This document shows, piece by piece, positions 51,288-60,309 of a stretch of DNA of 64,000 nt. This DNA is from Bradyrhizobium hereditatis (GTDB taxonomy: Bacteria; Pseudomonadota; Alphaproteobacteria; Rhizobiales; Xanthobacteraceae), in the NCBI RefSeq assembly GCF_020329435.1, contig NZ_JAGKJK010000007.1, positions 62,001 to 126,000 of the forward strand, written 5' to 3'. The notes beneath the pieces were generated by a model. That model was not told where the DNA came from and did no database searches. It saw only the letters and a program-made list of their open reading frames with translations. Each line of letters begins with the position of its first letter. The first letter of the stretch is position 1. The position numbers were made by a program, and so were the translations under genes.

Positions 51288-52361
51288 ATGGCCGAGGATA
51301 CCGACGACAAAACAGAAGACCCTACGCAAAAACGTCTCGATGACGCGCTTGCCAAGGGCGATGTCGCCAAGAGCCAGGAAGTCAACACCTGGTTCATCAT
51401 CGCGGGCGGCACGCTGATATTGTCGACATTCTCGGGATCGATCGGCGGCGGCATCCTGATGCCGCTGCGCAACCTGATCGCCAATGCGGGCCAGCTTCGC
51501 ACCGATGGCGCAGCGCTGCTCGCACTCGGCAATACGCTCGGCTATGCCGTGCTCGGGGCGATCGGTGTGCCGCTGCTGATGCTGGCTCTCGCCGCGATCG
51601 CCGGCAACATGATCCAGCACCGGCTGGTGTGGTCATCGGAATCGCTGAAGCCGAAGTTCAGCAAGGTCTCTCCCGGCGCCGGGCTGAAGCGCATCTTCGG
51701 CAAGCAGGCGCTGGCGAATTTCTTCAAGGGGCTATTCAAGCTGATCGCGCTCGGCGCGGTCATGATGGCGGTGCTGTGGCCCGAACGGCATCGGCTGGAA
51801 TCCTTCCTGATGTTCGATCCGTCGGCGATCCTCGGGGTGACCACCAACCTGACCCTGCAACTGATGGGCGCGGTAGCGGCGATGCTGGCCGCGGTCGCGA
51901 TCGCCGATTACTTCTTTCAATACCGGCAATGGTACCAGCGGCAGAAGATGTCGCTGCAGGAGATCAAGGACGAGTTCAAGCAGTCCGAAGGCGATCCCCA
52001 CATCAAGGGCCGCATCAGGCAGTTGCGGGTCCAGCGGATGAAGAAGCGAATGATGGCCGCCGTTCCCAACGCCAGCGTGGTCATCACCAACCCGACCCAC
52101 TATTCGGTGGCACTGTCCTACGACCGCGGCATGTCGGCCCCGGTCTGCGTCGCCAAGGGTGTCGACAACGTCGCGTTCAAGATCAGGGAAATCGCCAAAA
52201 AGCACGACATTCCCATCGTTGAGAACGTCCCGCTGGCGCGCGCGCTCTATGCAACGGTCGATATCGATGAGGAGATCCCGGTCGAGCACTATCACGCGGT
52301 CGCCGAGGTCATCGGCTACGTCATGCGCCTGAAGAACGGCCTTTCCAGGCGGCAAATGTGA
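51288..52361 (+). CDS. flhB: Flagellar export switch protein FlhB
   Basis: A 357-residue FlhB with four TM helices and the cytoplasmic autocleavage domain. The cleavage site NPTH is at residues 268-271 within VVITNPTHYSVALSYDRG, so hook-to-filament substrate switching should be normal. The N-terminus (DTDDKTEDPTQKRLDDALAK) is typical. cckA follows, its likely start 147 bases downstream. Confidence 0.95.
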   Translation: MAEDTDDKTEDPTQKRLDDALAKGDVAKSQEVNTWFIIAGGTLILSTFSGSIGGGILMPLRNLIANAGQLRTDGAALLALGNTLGYAVLGAIGVPLLMLALAAIAGNMIQHRLVWSSESLKPKFSKVSPGAGLKRIFGKQALANFFKGLFKLIALGAVMMAVLWPERHRLESFLMFDPSAILGVTTNLTLQLMGAVAAMLAAVAIADYFFQYRQWYQRQKMSLQEIKDEFKQSEGDPHIKGRIRQLRVQRMKKRMMAAVPNASVVITNPTHYSVALSYDRGMSAPVCVAKGVDNVAFKIREIAKKHDIPIVENVPLARALYATVDIDEEIPVEHYHAVAEVIGYVMRLKNGLSRRQM

Positions 52362-52507
52362 GGGAACAGCCAGAAATCCCCTTGAAATACCTTCAATACG
52401 CCAAATTGCTGCCTGATGGACTTGCGTTTGCGGGTCCGATTCAGGCACTCAGGAGGGGCGCGCAAATCGGCGCGTTACCCTCCATGCCGGAAGGCGGCGC
52501 CTCTTTC

Positions 52508-55072
52508 ATGACCGTCGAAACCGATAGCCATTCGCCGACCGAGCCCCTCGCGGCCCACGAACCGGTGCGGCGGGGCGGTAGCATCGTGCTGGTGCTGCTG
52601 GTGGCAGCCGGCATTGTCGCGGTGGCGGTGGCGCTGATGACCATCGGCCGCGCCCAGGCCCAGCCCTATATTCTCGGCGTGCTAGCGCTGCTGGCCATGG
52701 TCGGCCTGTTCAATCTGTTCGCCTTTGCCGCCGGGATCATCCGCTTCACCGACCGCACCGCCGACGACCCGGTAATGGGGCGCATTGCCGATCATGCCTA
52801 TGATGGGTTGGCAGTAACAGATCCCAAGGGTCATGTGGTCTATTCAAACGCCGCCTATCTGGCACTGACGGGCGCTGCGAGCCCGCAGGATGTGCGGCCG
52901 GTCGAACGTGTCTTCATCGGCAATCCCGACGTCTCGGAAGCCGTGTTCCGGCTGCTCAAGGCGGCGCGCGAAGGCAAGCGGCAGCAGGAGGAGGTCCGTA
53001 CTGCGGGCTCCGACGGCGCACAGGGCCGGTGGCTCAGGATGCGGGTTCGCCCGCTTGGCCAGGGCAAGCGCGAAGCAAAATACGCGGTGTGGTCGATCGC
53101 CGACATCACGCGCGACCGCGAGCGTCAGGAAGACGTGTTCCGGGAACTGCAGCACGCGATCGAATATCTCGACCACGCGCCATGCGGCTTCTTCTCGGTC
53201 AATCCGGCCGGCGACGTCATCTATGTCAACGCTACGCTCGCGAACTGGCTCGACTACGATCTCGCCGAGATTGGCTCGGGCGGGCTGAAGCTCACCGATA
53301 TCGTGTCCGGCGACGGCGCTGCGCTCTTGACCTCGATCGTGGCGGTGCCGGGCGAGGTCAAGACCGAAGTGTTCGACATCGACCTGCGCATGCGCGGCGG
53401 CAAGACCATGCCGGTGCGGCTCTATCACAAGCTCGCCTTCGGCGCCGATGGCTCGCCGGGCTCCTCGCGCACGCTCGTGATCAGCCGTACGCGCGACGAG
53501 CATTCCGACCCCGAACGCGCCGCCGAAGTCCGCTTCATGCGCTTCTTCGACCATACGCCGATGGCGATTGCGACGGTTGACCGCGGCGGCACGGTGGTGC
53601 GCGCCAATGCGCGCTTCGCCAAGCTTGCGCAGAGCCTGAGCGCGGATGGCGCCGCCAACAAATCGATCTTCCGCACGGTGAACGCGCGCGACCGCAGCCT
53701 GTTGATCTCAGCGATCAACCAGGCGGCCGAAGGGCAGGGGGATATCGCGCCGGTCGAAGTCATGCTCGACGGTGCCAAGGAGCGCTGGGGGCAGTTCTTC
53801 GTCACTGCGGTTGAGGAAGACGAACGCGATACCGAAGCTGCCATCGTCTATCTGCTCGAGACCACCGAGCGGCGGACGCTGGAAAACCAGATCAACCAGT
53901 CGCAGAAGATGGACATGGTCGGCCAGCTCGCCGGCGGCATCGCGCACGACTTCAACAACGTGCTTTCCGCCATCATGATGGCGAACGACTTCCTGCTGAA
54001 CGCGCACAAGCCGACCGATCCGTCGTTCCAGGACATCATGCAGATCAAGCAGAACGCGACCCGTGCGGCGACGCTGGTGCGACAGCTGCTCGCGTTCTCA
54101 CGGCGCCAGACGCTGCGGCCGCAGGTCCTCGACCTCGGCGACGCGCTCTCCGATCTCACCATGCTGCTGCGGCGGCTGATCGGCGAGAAGGTCAAGCTCG
54201 ACCTCGTGCATGGCCGCGATCTCTGGCCGGTCAAGGTCGACGTCTCGCAGTTCGAGCAGGTGGTGGTTAACCTCGCGGTCAACGCGCGCGACGCGATGGC
54301 CGATGGTGGCAAGCTGACGGTGCGAACCGCCAATGTGACGGCGGAGGAAGCCGCCCAGCTTTCGCACAAGGGCATGCCGGCCGCCGATTATGTGCGGATC
54401 GACATTTCCGATACCGGCACCGGAATCCCGCCCGACATCGTCGACAAGATCTTCGAGCCGTTCTTCTCGACCAAGGAGGTCGGCAAGGGCACCGGTCTCG
54501 GGCTCTCCACGGTGTACGGCATCGTCAAACAGACCGGCGGCTTCGTCTATGTCGACTCGACGCCGGGCGAAGGCACCACCTTCCATATCTTCCTGCCGCG
54601 GCATCGGCCCGAGCTGGAAGCACAGCCCGAGCCGCAGGCCACCAGTGGGGCAGCCAAGGAAGGGGCAGCCGAGCCGCCGAAGCCGCGACCCGACCTGACC
54701 GGGCAGGGCACCATCCTCCTGGTGGAAGACGAGGACGGGCTGCGCTCGCTGAATGCACGCGGCCTTCGTTCGCGCGGCTACAGCGTGATCGAGGCCTCCA
54801 ACGGCATCGAGGCGATGGACGCGCTCGACGAAAAGGACGGCGCGGTCGATCTCGTTGTCTCCGACGTCGTCATGCCGGAAATGGACGGTCCGACGATGTT
54901 GCGTGAAATGCGCAAGCGCAATCCGAACCTCAAGATCATCTTCGTCTCCGGCTATGCCGAGGAGGCCTTCGACAAGAGCCTGCCGGAGAACGAGCAGTTT
55001 GCCTTCCTGCCGAAGCCATTTGCGCTGAGCGCGCTGGTCGAGAAGGTTAAGGAGACCATGACGGCGTCGTGA
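52508..55072 (+). CDS. cckA: Cell-cycle hybrid histidine kinase CckA
   Basis: About 854 residues. Two N-terminal TM helices (SIVLVLLVAAGIVAVAVALM, YILGVLALLAMVGLFNLFAF) are followed by tandem PAS domains. The HisKA domain has VGQLAGGIAHDFNNVLSAIM with phospho-acceptor His480. The ATPase domain carries NLAVNARDAM and DTGTGIP, and the receiver domain has VVSDVVMPEMDG with Asp786. IMQIKQNATRAATLVRQLLA and LRPQVLDLGDALSDL are close to CckA. It phosphorylates ChpT and so CtrA and CpdR. The start is chosen to give a normal N-terminus; a GTG overlapping flhB at 52358 would add 50 residues. Confidence 0.85.
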   Translation: MTVETDSHSPTEPLAAHEPVRRGGSIVLVLLVAAGIVAVAVALMTIGRAQAQPYILGVLALLAMVGLFNLFAFAAGIIRFTDRTADDPVMGRIADHAYDGLAVTDPKGHVVYSNAAYLALTGAASPQDVRPVERVFIGNPDVSEAVFRLLKAAREGKRQQEEVRTAGSDGAQGRWLRMRVRPLGQGKREAKYAVWSIADITRDRERQEDVFRELQHAIEYLDHAPCGFFSVNPAGDVIYVNATLANWLDYDLAEIGSGGLKLTDIVSGDGAALLTSIVAVPGEVKTEVFDIDLRMRGGKTMPVRLYHKLAFGADGSPGSSRTLVISRTRDEHSDPERAAEVRFMRFFDHTPMAIATVDRGGTVVRANARFAKLAQSLSADGAANKSIFRTVNARDRSLLISAINQAAEGQGDIAPVEVMLDGAKERWGQFFVTAVEEDERDTEAAIVYLLETTERRTLENQINQSQKMDMVGQLAGGIAHDFNNVLSAIMMANDFLLNAHKPTDPSFQDIMQIKQNATRAATLVRQLLAFSRRQTLRPQVLDLGDALSDLTMLLRRLIGEKVKLDLVHGRDLWPVKVDVSQFEQVVVNLAVNARDAMADGGKLTVRTANVTAEEAAQLSHKGMPAADYVRIDISDTGTGIPPDIVDKIFEPFFSTKEVGKGTGLGLSTVYGIVKQTGGFVYVDSTPGEGTTFHIFLPRHRPELEAQPEPQATSGAAKEGAAEPPKPRPDLTGQGTILLVEDEDGLRSLNARGLRSRGYSVIEASNGIEAMDALDEKDGAVDLVVSDVVMPEMDGPTMLREMRKRNPNLKIIFVSGYAEEAFDKSLPENEQFAFLPKPFALSALVEKVKETMTAS

Positions 55073-55120
55073 GCCCGGAACTGGCCGGCAACCCCAAGAA
55101 AACCGCAAGAATGTGACTGG

Positions 55121-55142
55121 TCCTGGAAATCTCCTGGAAATC
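55121..55142 (+). repeat. Tandem 11-base repeat
   Basis: TCCTGGAAATC occurs twice back to back, 50 bases after cckA, before the Tim44-domain gene. It could be a recent slippage duplication or a dimer binding site. Confidence 0.7.
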
Positions 55143-55275
55143 ACAACTCTCTGCCAAATCGTCACATCCCCGCGACTGAGGGCCGCAGCGGCAGTTCCTG
55201 ATAATGGCTTCACTTTTGAGCAGCTGTGCCCATCTTAGGGGCGCTTCCCCATCCTGGGAATTGAGGAAAAAGCAC

Positions 55276-56247
55276 ATGAATTTCTCGCAAGGCACGCGCG
55301 GAATTATCCGGACACTGGCGATCGTCCTGTCCGTGGCGCTCCCGTTGGCGATCACGATCTCCGAAGCCGACGCCCGCGTTGGCGGCGGCGGCAACTCGGG
55401 TTCGCGCGGGTCGCGTACCTATTCGGCGCCCCCCAGCACGACCACCGCGCCGGGCACGGCGCAGCCCATGAACCGTTCGTTTACCCAGCCGGGCACTCCG
55501 AACGTAGGCACGCCCGCGGCGGGCGCGGCCAACAAGGGCGGCTTCTTCAACCGGCCCGGCATGGGCATGCTCGGCGGTCTCGCCGCGGGCTTCCTCGGCG
55601 CCGGCCTGCTCGGCATGCTGTTCGGCGGTGGCCTGTTCTCCGGTCTCGGCAGCTTGTCTTCGATTATCGGCCTGCTGTTGCAGATCGCGCTGATCGTCAT
55701 CGTGGTACGTCTGGCAATGTCCTGGTGGCAGCGTCGCCATACGCCAGCCTCCGCCTATGCCGGCGGACCTGCCGAAGGCCCGGGCGCGCAGACCAGCTTC
55801 CGTACCGGACTGAGCGGCTTCGGGCTGGGATCGAGCCAGCCGGCGCTGGAAATCCAGCCGGCTGACTACGAAGCCTTCGAGCGGCTGCTCGGCGAAGTCC
55901 AGGCGGCATGGTCGAACGAGGATGTCGAGAAGCTTCATACGCTCGCGACGCCGGAGATGGTGTCCTACTTCTCCAAGGACCTCGAGGAGAACAAGGCCCG
56001 CAACGACATCAACAAGGTGTCCGACGTCAAGCTGCTGCAGGGCGACCTCGCAGAGGCCTGGCGCGAAGGCGAAACCGACTATGCCAGCGTGGCGATGCGG
56101 TTCTCGCTGGTCGACAAGACCCTGGAGCGCACCACCGGCCGTCTGGTCGCGGGCAGCGAAACCCCGATCGAGGCCACCGAGGTCTGGACCTTCGCCCGCC
56201 GACGCGGCGGCGATTGGGAACTCTCGGCGATCCAGCAGACTAGCTAA
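55276..56247 (+). CDS. Tim44-domain membrane protein
   Basis: A 323-residue protein. A signal peptide or first TM (IIRTLAIVLSVALPLAITIS), a Gly/Ser/Pro-rich stretch, a Gly-rich hydrophobic pair (LGGLAAGFLGAGLLGMLFGG, IIGLLLQIALIVIVVRLAMS) and a C-terminal Tim44-like domain from ~200 (YEAFERLLGEVQAAWSNEDV, VWTFARRRGGDWELSAIQQ). Related bacterial proteins (MxcL/TimA type) are in the envelope and of unclear role. A strong terminator follows. Confidence 0.85.
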   Translation: MNFSQGTRGIIRTLAIVLSVALPLAITISEADARVGGGGNSGSRGSRTYSAPPSTTTAPGTAQPMNRSFTQPGTPNVGTPAAGAANKGGFFNRPGMGMLGGLAAGFLGAGLLGMLFGGGLFSGLGSLSSIIGLLLQIALIVIVVRLAMSWWQRRHTPASAYAGGPAEGPGAQTSFRTGLSGFGLGSSQPALEIQPADYEAFERLLGEVQAAWSNEDVEKLHTLATPEMVSYFSKDLEENKARNDINKVSDVKLLQGDLAEAWREGETDYASVAMRFSLVDKTLERTTGRLVAGSETPIEATEVWTFARRRGGDWELSAIQQTS

Positions 56248-56268
56248 TCGCCCCTGCACACGACGACG

Positions 56269-56303
56269 AAGGCGCTGCGGTTCATTCCGCGGCGCCTTTT
56301 TCT
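56269..56303 (+). terminator. Terminator after the Tim44-domain gene
   Basis: GGCGCTGCGG / CCGCGGCGCC (10-bp stem with one G-T pair), loop TTCATT, followed by TTTTTCTTT. The rest of 56304-56550 shows no gene. Confidence 0.85.
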
Positions 56304-56550
56304 TTGTCGTGGTGTCCCGGACGCGGTGGAGCGTTCTCTCGGCGATGCGGATCATCGTCCGAACGCTGCATTGCCGGCCCTGAGCGAGCTTGGGTCCCGG
56401 CTCTGCGCGGCGACACTTCGTGCCGCGCCGCATCGAGAATCCGAGATGGGTTCCGTAATCCATTGATTTCACGATCAGGTCACCGCGACCGGAATAATGG
56501 AGTCGCCTTGGGTTTGATCTCAACGAACAAAAAACACAGGGAGAAACCAG

Positions 56551-57231
56551 ATGAACAAGCTTGCCAGGATCGTCGCACCGGCCGGCATGATGCTTGGCGC
56601 CATGTCGATTATATCGCCCGCGCCCGCGCAGGCGCAGTCCGCCGACATCAGCTTCTTCGTCACCAGCAACGGCATCGGCAATGGCGGCAATCTCGGCGGT
56701 CTCGCCGGCGCCGACAATCATTGTCAGACGCTGGCGCAGGCGGCGGGAGCAGGGGGCAAGACCTGGCGCGCCTATCTCTCGACCCAAGCCGCTGATGGTC
56801 AACCGGCCGTTAATGCGCGCGACCGCATCGGCAAGGGACCGTGGAAGAATGCAAAGGGCCAGGTCGTCGCCAAGGACGTAGCAGAATTACACGGCGCCAA
56901 CGGTCTGACCAAGCAGACCGCGCTCAGCGAGAAGGGCGAGGTCATCAATGGCCGCGGCGATACGCCCAATCGCCACGACGTGTTGACCGGATCGCAAGCG
57001 GACGGCACCGCGTTTGCGGCCGGCGAGGATCGCACCTGCAAGAACTGGACGAGCTCGACGCAGGGCGCGGCAATGGTCGGTCATTCCGACCGCGTCGGTT
57101 TGCGTGATGACGATGCCTCGAAATCCTGGAACTCCTCGCATCCCTCGCGCGGTCCCGACGGCGGCTGCTCGCAGGCCGATTTGAAGAGCACTGGCGGCGA
57201 TGGGTTGTTCTACTGCTTCGCTGCGAACTGA
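56551..57231 (+). CDS. Exported lectin-like protein (DUF1554-type fold)
   Basis: A 226-residue secreted protein with a signal peptide (MMLGAMSIISPAPAQAQ). The mature part has ISFFVTSNGIGNGGNLGGLA, GADNHCQTLAQAAGAGGKTW, and a C-terminus with Cys residues (GGCSQADLKS, GLFYCFAAN) that resembles the C-type lectin-like DUF1554 fold. It may bind sugars or matrix material. Its partner is unknown. Confidence 0.75.
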   Translation: MNKLARIVAPAGMMLGAMSIISPAPAQAQSADISFFVTSNGIGNGGNLGGLAGADNHCQTLAQAAGAGGKTWRAYLSTQAADGQPAVNARDRIGKGPWKNAKGQVVAKDVAELHGANGLTKQTALSEKGEVINGRGDTPNRHDVLTGSQADGTAFAAGEDRTCKNWTSSTQGAAMVGHSDRVGLRDDDASKSWNSSHPSRGPDGGCSQADLKSTGGDGLFYCFAAN

Positions 57232-57447
57232 TGGCGGCAGACCCTTGTGCTCGCACGGCGAGTGACGCAACGGGTCGACCAATCGAGGTCCGTTCGCGCG
57301 AATGCGCGTCCGACGACGGTGACATCCGAGTGTTCGTCTCGATGTCGCGAAACTCCCGCAGCCTCCTTGTTCATTCGGGAAACCCGGCAGTCGATCACGG
57401 AACTTCTGAGTGCATGGCGGGTTCTAATCGGGATCGGAGACCTTGCG

Positions 57448-57729
57448 ATGAAACGTCTGTTTGTCCCGTTAATTTTGACCGTGGCGTTCACGTCGGCGGC
57501 GCTGGCCGGCAGCACGTCGTCGAATTCCAGCTCCAACTCATCGAACGGTGTTCACACCCGTGTCGATACAATCACAACCCACGACGGCCGGGGGCGGACA
57601 GTTTACGAGCGGCGCAGCGTCCGCATCGATGCTGATCGTGGACGACCGACCTATATGCGCAACTCTGTCCACGAAGGCTACGGCTATCGCTCGATGCGCC
57701 GCTGGCACCCTGTTGACGATGACGATTGA
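57448..57729 (+). CDS. Small exported basic protein
   Basis: A 93-residue protein with a signal peptide (LFVPLILTVAFTSAALAG), a Ser/Asn run, and a mature part with RVDTITTHDGRGRTVYERRS and YMRNSVHEGYGYRSMRRWHP. A ribosome binding site (GGATCGGAGA) precedes ATG 57448. The function is unknown. Confidence 0.6.
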   Translation: MKRLFVPLILTVAFTSAALAGSTSSNSSSNSSNGVHTRVDTITTHDGRGRTVYERRSVRIDADRGRPTYMRNSVHEGYGYRSMRRWHPVDDDD

Positions 57730-57979
57730 GACCGAGGGGCACTGCCCAAACGGTCATTGGAGGTTTCGTTCGCTACTGGGCGATGCACTCGTGAAAAGCC
57801 GCGGGTGCTGATGGCGATAACCGTTCGGGTTTGGGGCCGTCGTTAGGCGGCCTTTTTCTTTGCGCCTGTCACGTAGAGCGAATCGACCGCGCAAGCCGTC
57901 CAACCGACACCGCATTCGGCGCAGCCAACGAGCCGCGCGATGATGTGCTATGGTCAAACCGGCAGCGGAGGTGTCATTG

Positions 57980-58687
57980 ATGGGTTATGAGCTCTACTAC
58001 TGGCCGATGATTCAGGGCCGCGGTGAATATATTCGCCTCGCGCTCGAAGAGGCGGGCGCCCGCTACGCCGATGTTGCGCGCCATGGCAACGGCATGGCTG
58101 CAATGATGCGCATGATGGAAGCGGGAAAGGGGACGCCGCCATTCGCGCCGCCGTTCCTCAAAGACGGAAAGCTCGTGATCGGGCAGACCGCCAACATCCT
58201 GCTTTACCTGGGATCGCGCCACGGGCTGGCGCCGAAGTCGGAGGCCGGCAAATTGTGGGTGCATCAGTTGCAGCTCACGATCGCCGATCTGGTGCTCGAA
58301 ATTCACGACACCCATCACCCGCTCGGGCCGTCGCTCTACTACGAAGACCAGAAGGCGCCGGCGAAGAAACGCACGGACGAATTCTGGAAATCGCGCGTGC
58401 CGAAATACATGGGCTATTTCGAAGACCTGCTGAAGGCCAATGGCGGGACTTACGTCACCGGCCGTCGCCTGACCTATGTCGACCTGTCGCTGTTTCAGAT
58501 CGTCGAGGGACTGCGCTATGCTTTCCCGAAACGCATGAAGGCTTTTGAGCGCAAGATTCCCGGTCTGGTCGAACTGCGCGACCGCGTCGCGGCGCGGCCG
58601 AACATCAAGACGTATCTGGCGAGCGATCGAAGGATTCCGTTCAACGAGGAGGGGATCTTCCGCAGGTACAAGGCGCTGGATGCCTAG
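57980..58687 (+). CDS. Glutathione S-transferase family protein
   Basis: A 235-residue GST: thioredoxin-like N-terminus YELYYWPMIQGRGEYIRLAL and QTANILLYLGSRHGLAP, then the helical C-terminal domain with GTYVTGRRLTYVDLSLFQIV and FPKRMKAFERKIPGLVELRD. The sequence fits the sigma/alpha-like class. The substrate is unknown. ATG 57980 has GGAGG 8 bases upstream, preferred over the GTG-type extension from 57950. Confidence 0.88.
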   Translation: MGYELYYWPMIQGRGEYIRLALEEAGARYADVARHGNGMAAMMRMMEAGKGTPPFAPPFLKDGKLVIGQTANILLYLGSRHGLAPKSEAGKLWVHQLQLTIADLVLEIHDTHHPLGPSLYYEDQKAPAKKRTDEFWKSRVPKYMGYFEDLLKANGGTYVTGRRLTYVDLSLFQIVEGLRYAFPKRMKAFERKIPGLVELRDRVAARPNIKTYLASDRRIPFNEEGIFRRYKALDA

Positions 58688-58695
58688 TCTGCATA

Positions 58696-58815
58696 ATTCC
58701 AGGATGGTCCGTTAGGACCAAACCACAAATGCGCATCGCGCATCGGGGAATCTCGAGAATCATAGCTGCGCAACTGCGCACCATAGTTCGATGCTACGCA
58801 TCGCCCCGGAATGAC
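58696..58815 (+). repeat. Dispersed palindromic repeat, family 2 copy B
   Basis: A 120-base element just past the GST stop that follows the same order as the reverse complement of 50047-50158: ATTCC-GGATGGTCC hairpin, TGCGCATCGCGCA, GAATCTCGAGA, TGCGCAACTGCGCACCATAG, ATAGTTCGATGC and CGCCCCGGAATGAC. Confidence 0.7.
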
Positions 58816-58825
58816 CGCTCTGCCG

Positions 58826-59185
58826 TCACAGGCTCCGCCCATCGATGGGCGTCATCTGCAGCTTGGACAGCTCGATGCCGTCGATGCAGCTCACATTCAG
58901 CGCCACAACATCACTGCCGTCGGGCTTCTTGCCGCGTGCGAACACCTCGACCCCGCAGTCGACGCAGAGCTGGTGATGGATCGCGTGCTTGTTGAAGAGA
59001 TATTCCTTCAAATTCTCTTCACCGGCGCGGAGATGAAAGCTCTTCGGATCAAGGAAGGTGAAATGCAGCCCCTTCTTGGTGCAGATCGAGCAGTTGCAGG
59101 CGGTGACCATCGCAAGATCGGTGGTGCATTCGAAGCGTACCTGTCCGCAATGGCAGCCGCCGGTGTAGGTCTTGCTTTCGGGCAT
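58826..59185 (-). CDS. GFA-family (formaldehyde-activating enzyme-like) protein
   Basis: A 119-residue zinc protein. GGCHCGQVRFEC, CNCSICTKKG and CVDCGVEVF give the Cys ligands of the two zinc sites of the GFA fold. The family is named for a glutathione-dependent formaldehyde-activating enzyme, but most members have unknown substrates. The adjacent GST gene could hint at glutathione use; that is inference. Confidence 0.88.
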   Translation of the reverse strand: MPESKTYTGGCHCGQVRFECTTDLAMVTACNCSICTKKGLHFTFLDPKSFHLRAGEENLKEYLFNKHAIHHQLCVDCGVEVFARGKKPDGSDVVALNVSCIDGIELSKLQMTPIDGRSL

Positions 59186-59206
59186 CGCGACTATACTTTC
59201 GTTGTC

Positions 59207-59875
59207 TCACCAAAGTCCGGGCACTAGACGATAGCGCATGCGCGCCACATAGTCAGCCGGCAAGCCCTCGACCAGCGCGCGCTCCTCGATGCGGGCTCGA
59301 ATCGCGAACAGGACAGCGAACACCGGCGCGATCGCGACGCCCCACCATGATCCCAGCAGCAGCGGCACGCCGAAGAAGAACAGCATGATGCCGCTATACA
59401 TGGGGTGACGGACGAACGCATAGGGCCCGCTCGAGATGACATGATGGTGACGCTCGGTCTGTACCTTCACGATCGGGGCGGCAAAGGAGTTTTCGCGGAA
59501 CACCCACATGATGAAGGCGGTCGAGAGCAGGTACATCGCAAGTCCGAGCGCCTGCAGCACAAGCGGAACGTCGGAGGCGTGAGTGCGCCGGTCAAGCTCG
59601 ATCGCAATCAGCCAGACCAGCGCCACCACCACGAAGACAAGCATGAACTTCTTGTCGGCGGCCGGCTGGTCTGCCTGAAACGTCGGCCGCATGCGCTCGG
59701 CGAGCAGGGCAGGATCGGTTTTCGCCAGCCACAATCCGCAGGCAGGGCCGATGATGGCGCTAACGATCAGGAACACCCATGCGGCCGGCCAATGCAGCGA
59801 GCCGGCCGTGGCGAACAAGAGCGCGCCGAGCGCAACGACCCAGATGGTATTTTGCAGCAAAAGTTTTGCGATCAT
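59207..59875 (-). CDS. Isoprenylcysteine methyltransferase-like (ICMT family) membrane protein
   Basis: A 222-residue protein with about five TM helices and the ICMT signature near the C-terminus: SSGPYAFVRHPMYSGIMLFF and EERALVEGLPADYVARMRYR (the RHP and E...Y..Y-type motif). Bacterial members methylate unknown small molecules, not prenyl proteins. ATG 59875 is favoured over a start at 59905, which would add 10 residues. Confidence 0.87.
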   Translation of the reverse strand: MIAKLLLQNTIWVVALGALLFATAGSLHWPAAWVFLIVSAIIGPACGLWLAKTDPALLAERMRPTFQADQPAADKKFMLVFVVVALVWLIAIELDRRTHASDVPLVLQALGLAMYLLSTAFIMWVFRENSFAAPIVKVQTERHHHVISSGPYAFVRHPMYSGIMLFFFGVPLLLGSWWGVAIAPVFAVLFAIRARIEERALVEGLPADYVARMRYRLVPGLW

Positions 59876-59969
59876 GTCCGGGTTCCGTTCCCCCCGTGGC
59901 GACACGATCGCGCAATTCTTCGGCGAACTTGCGGCGCTGGTTTTCGTCCCTGGCCGGGACGTTTAGTCG

Positions 59970-60164
59970 TTACGCTAGCTGGTCGATGCGCGTTCCCTGA
60001 CCGGGCGGCAAGGGAGCGATCAGCGTCGGCTGCGCCTTGCGGGTGCCGTCGGCCGGCGCGCCGTTCTGGACGTCAGACGTCTTGTCGGGGGCCTTGAACA
60101 CCGGGACTTCGGGCGCTTTGACCACCACCGTTGCGGGGACAGCAGACACATTCATCGGAAGCAT
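59970..60164 (-). CDS. Small hypothetical protein
   Basis: A 64-residue protein, Pro/Val/Ala-rich, without hydrophobic segment (VSAVPATVVVKAPEVPVFKA, IAPLPPGQGTRIDQLA). Start at 60164 or 60155, with GGAGG about 11 bases upstream. It looks disordered. The function is unknown. Confidence 0.5.
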   Translation of the reverse strand: MLPMNVSAVPATVVVKAPEVPVFKAPDKTSDVQNGAPADGTRKAQPTLIAPLPPGQGTRIDQLA

Positions 60165-60309
60165 CCTGTTGGTTGCCTCCGACCCTGGCTGGGTTGAAAC
60201 GAACGATTGGTGAATCCGGCAAAGCAATCCCGCGCCGACGCCGTCAATCCCGTCCAATGGTGAAAGGGCGGCTCGCGGAATCGTTAGAATGCGACTGATC
60301 GGGTTAGGC

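Noticed and set aside
52358..52507. GTG start of cckA overlapping flhB
   Set aside because: The added 50 residues have no domain character and would delay the first membrane helix; a start at 52508 gives normal CckA length. It is not strictly excluded.
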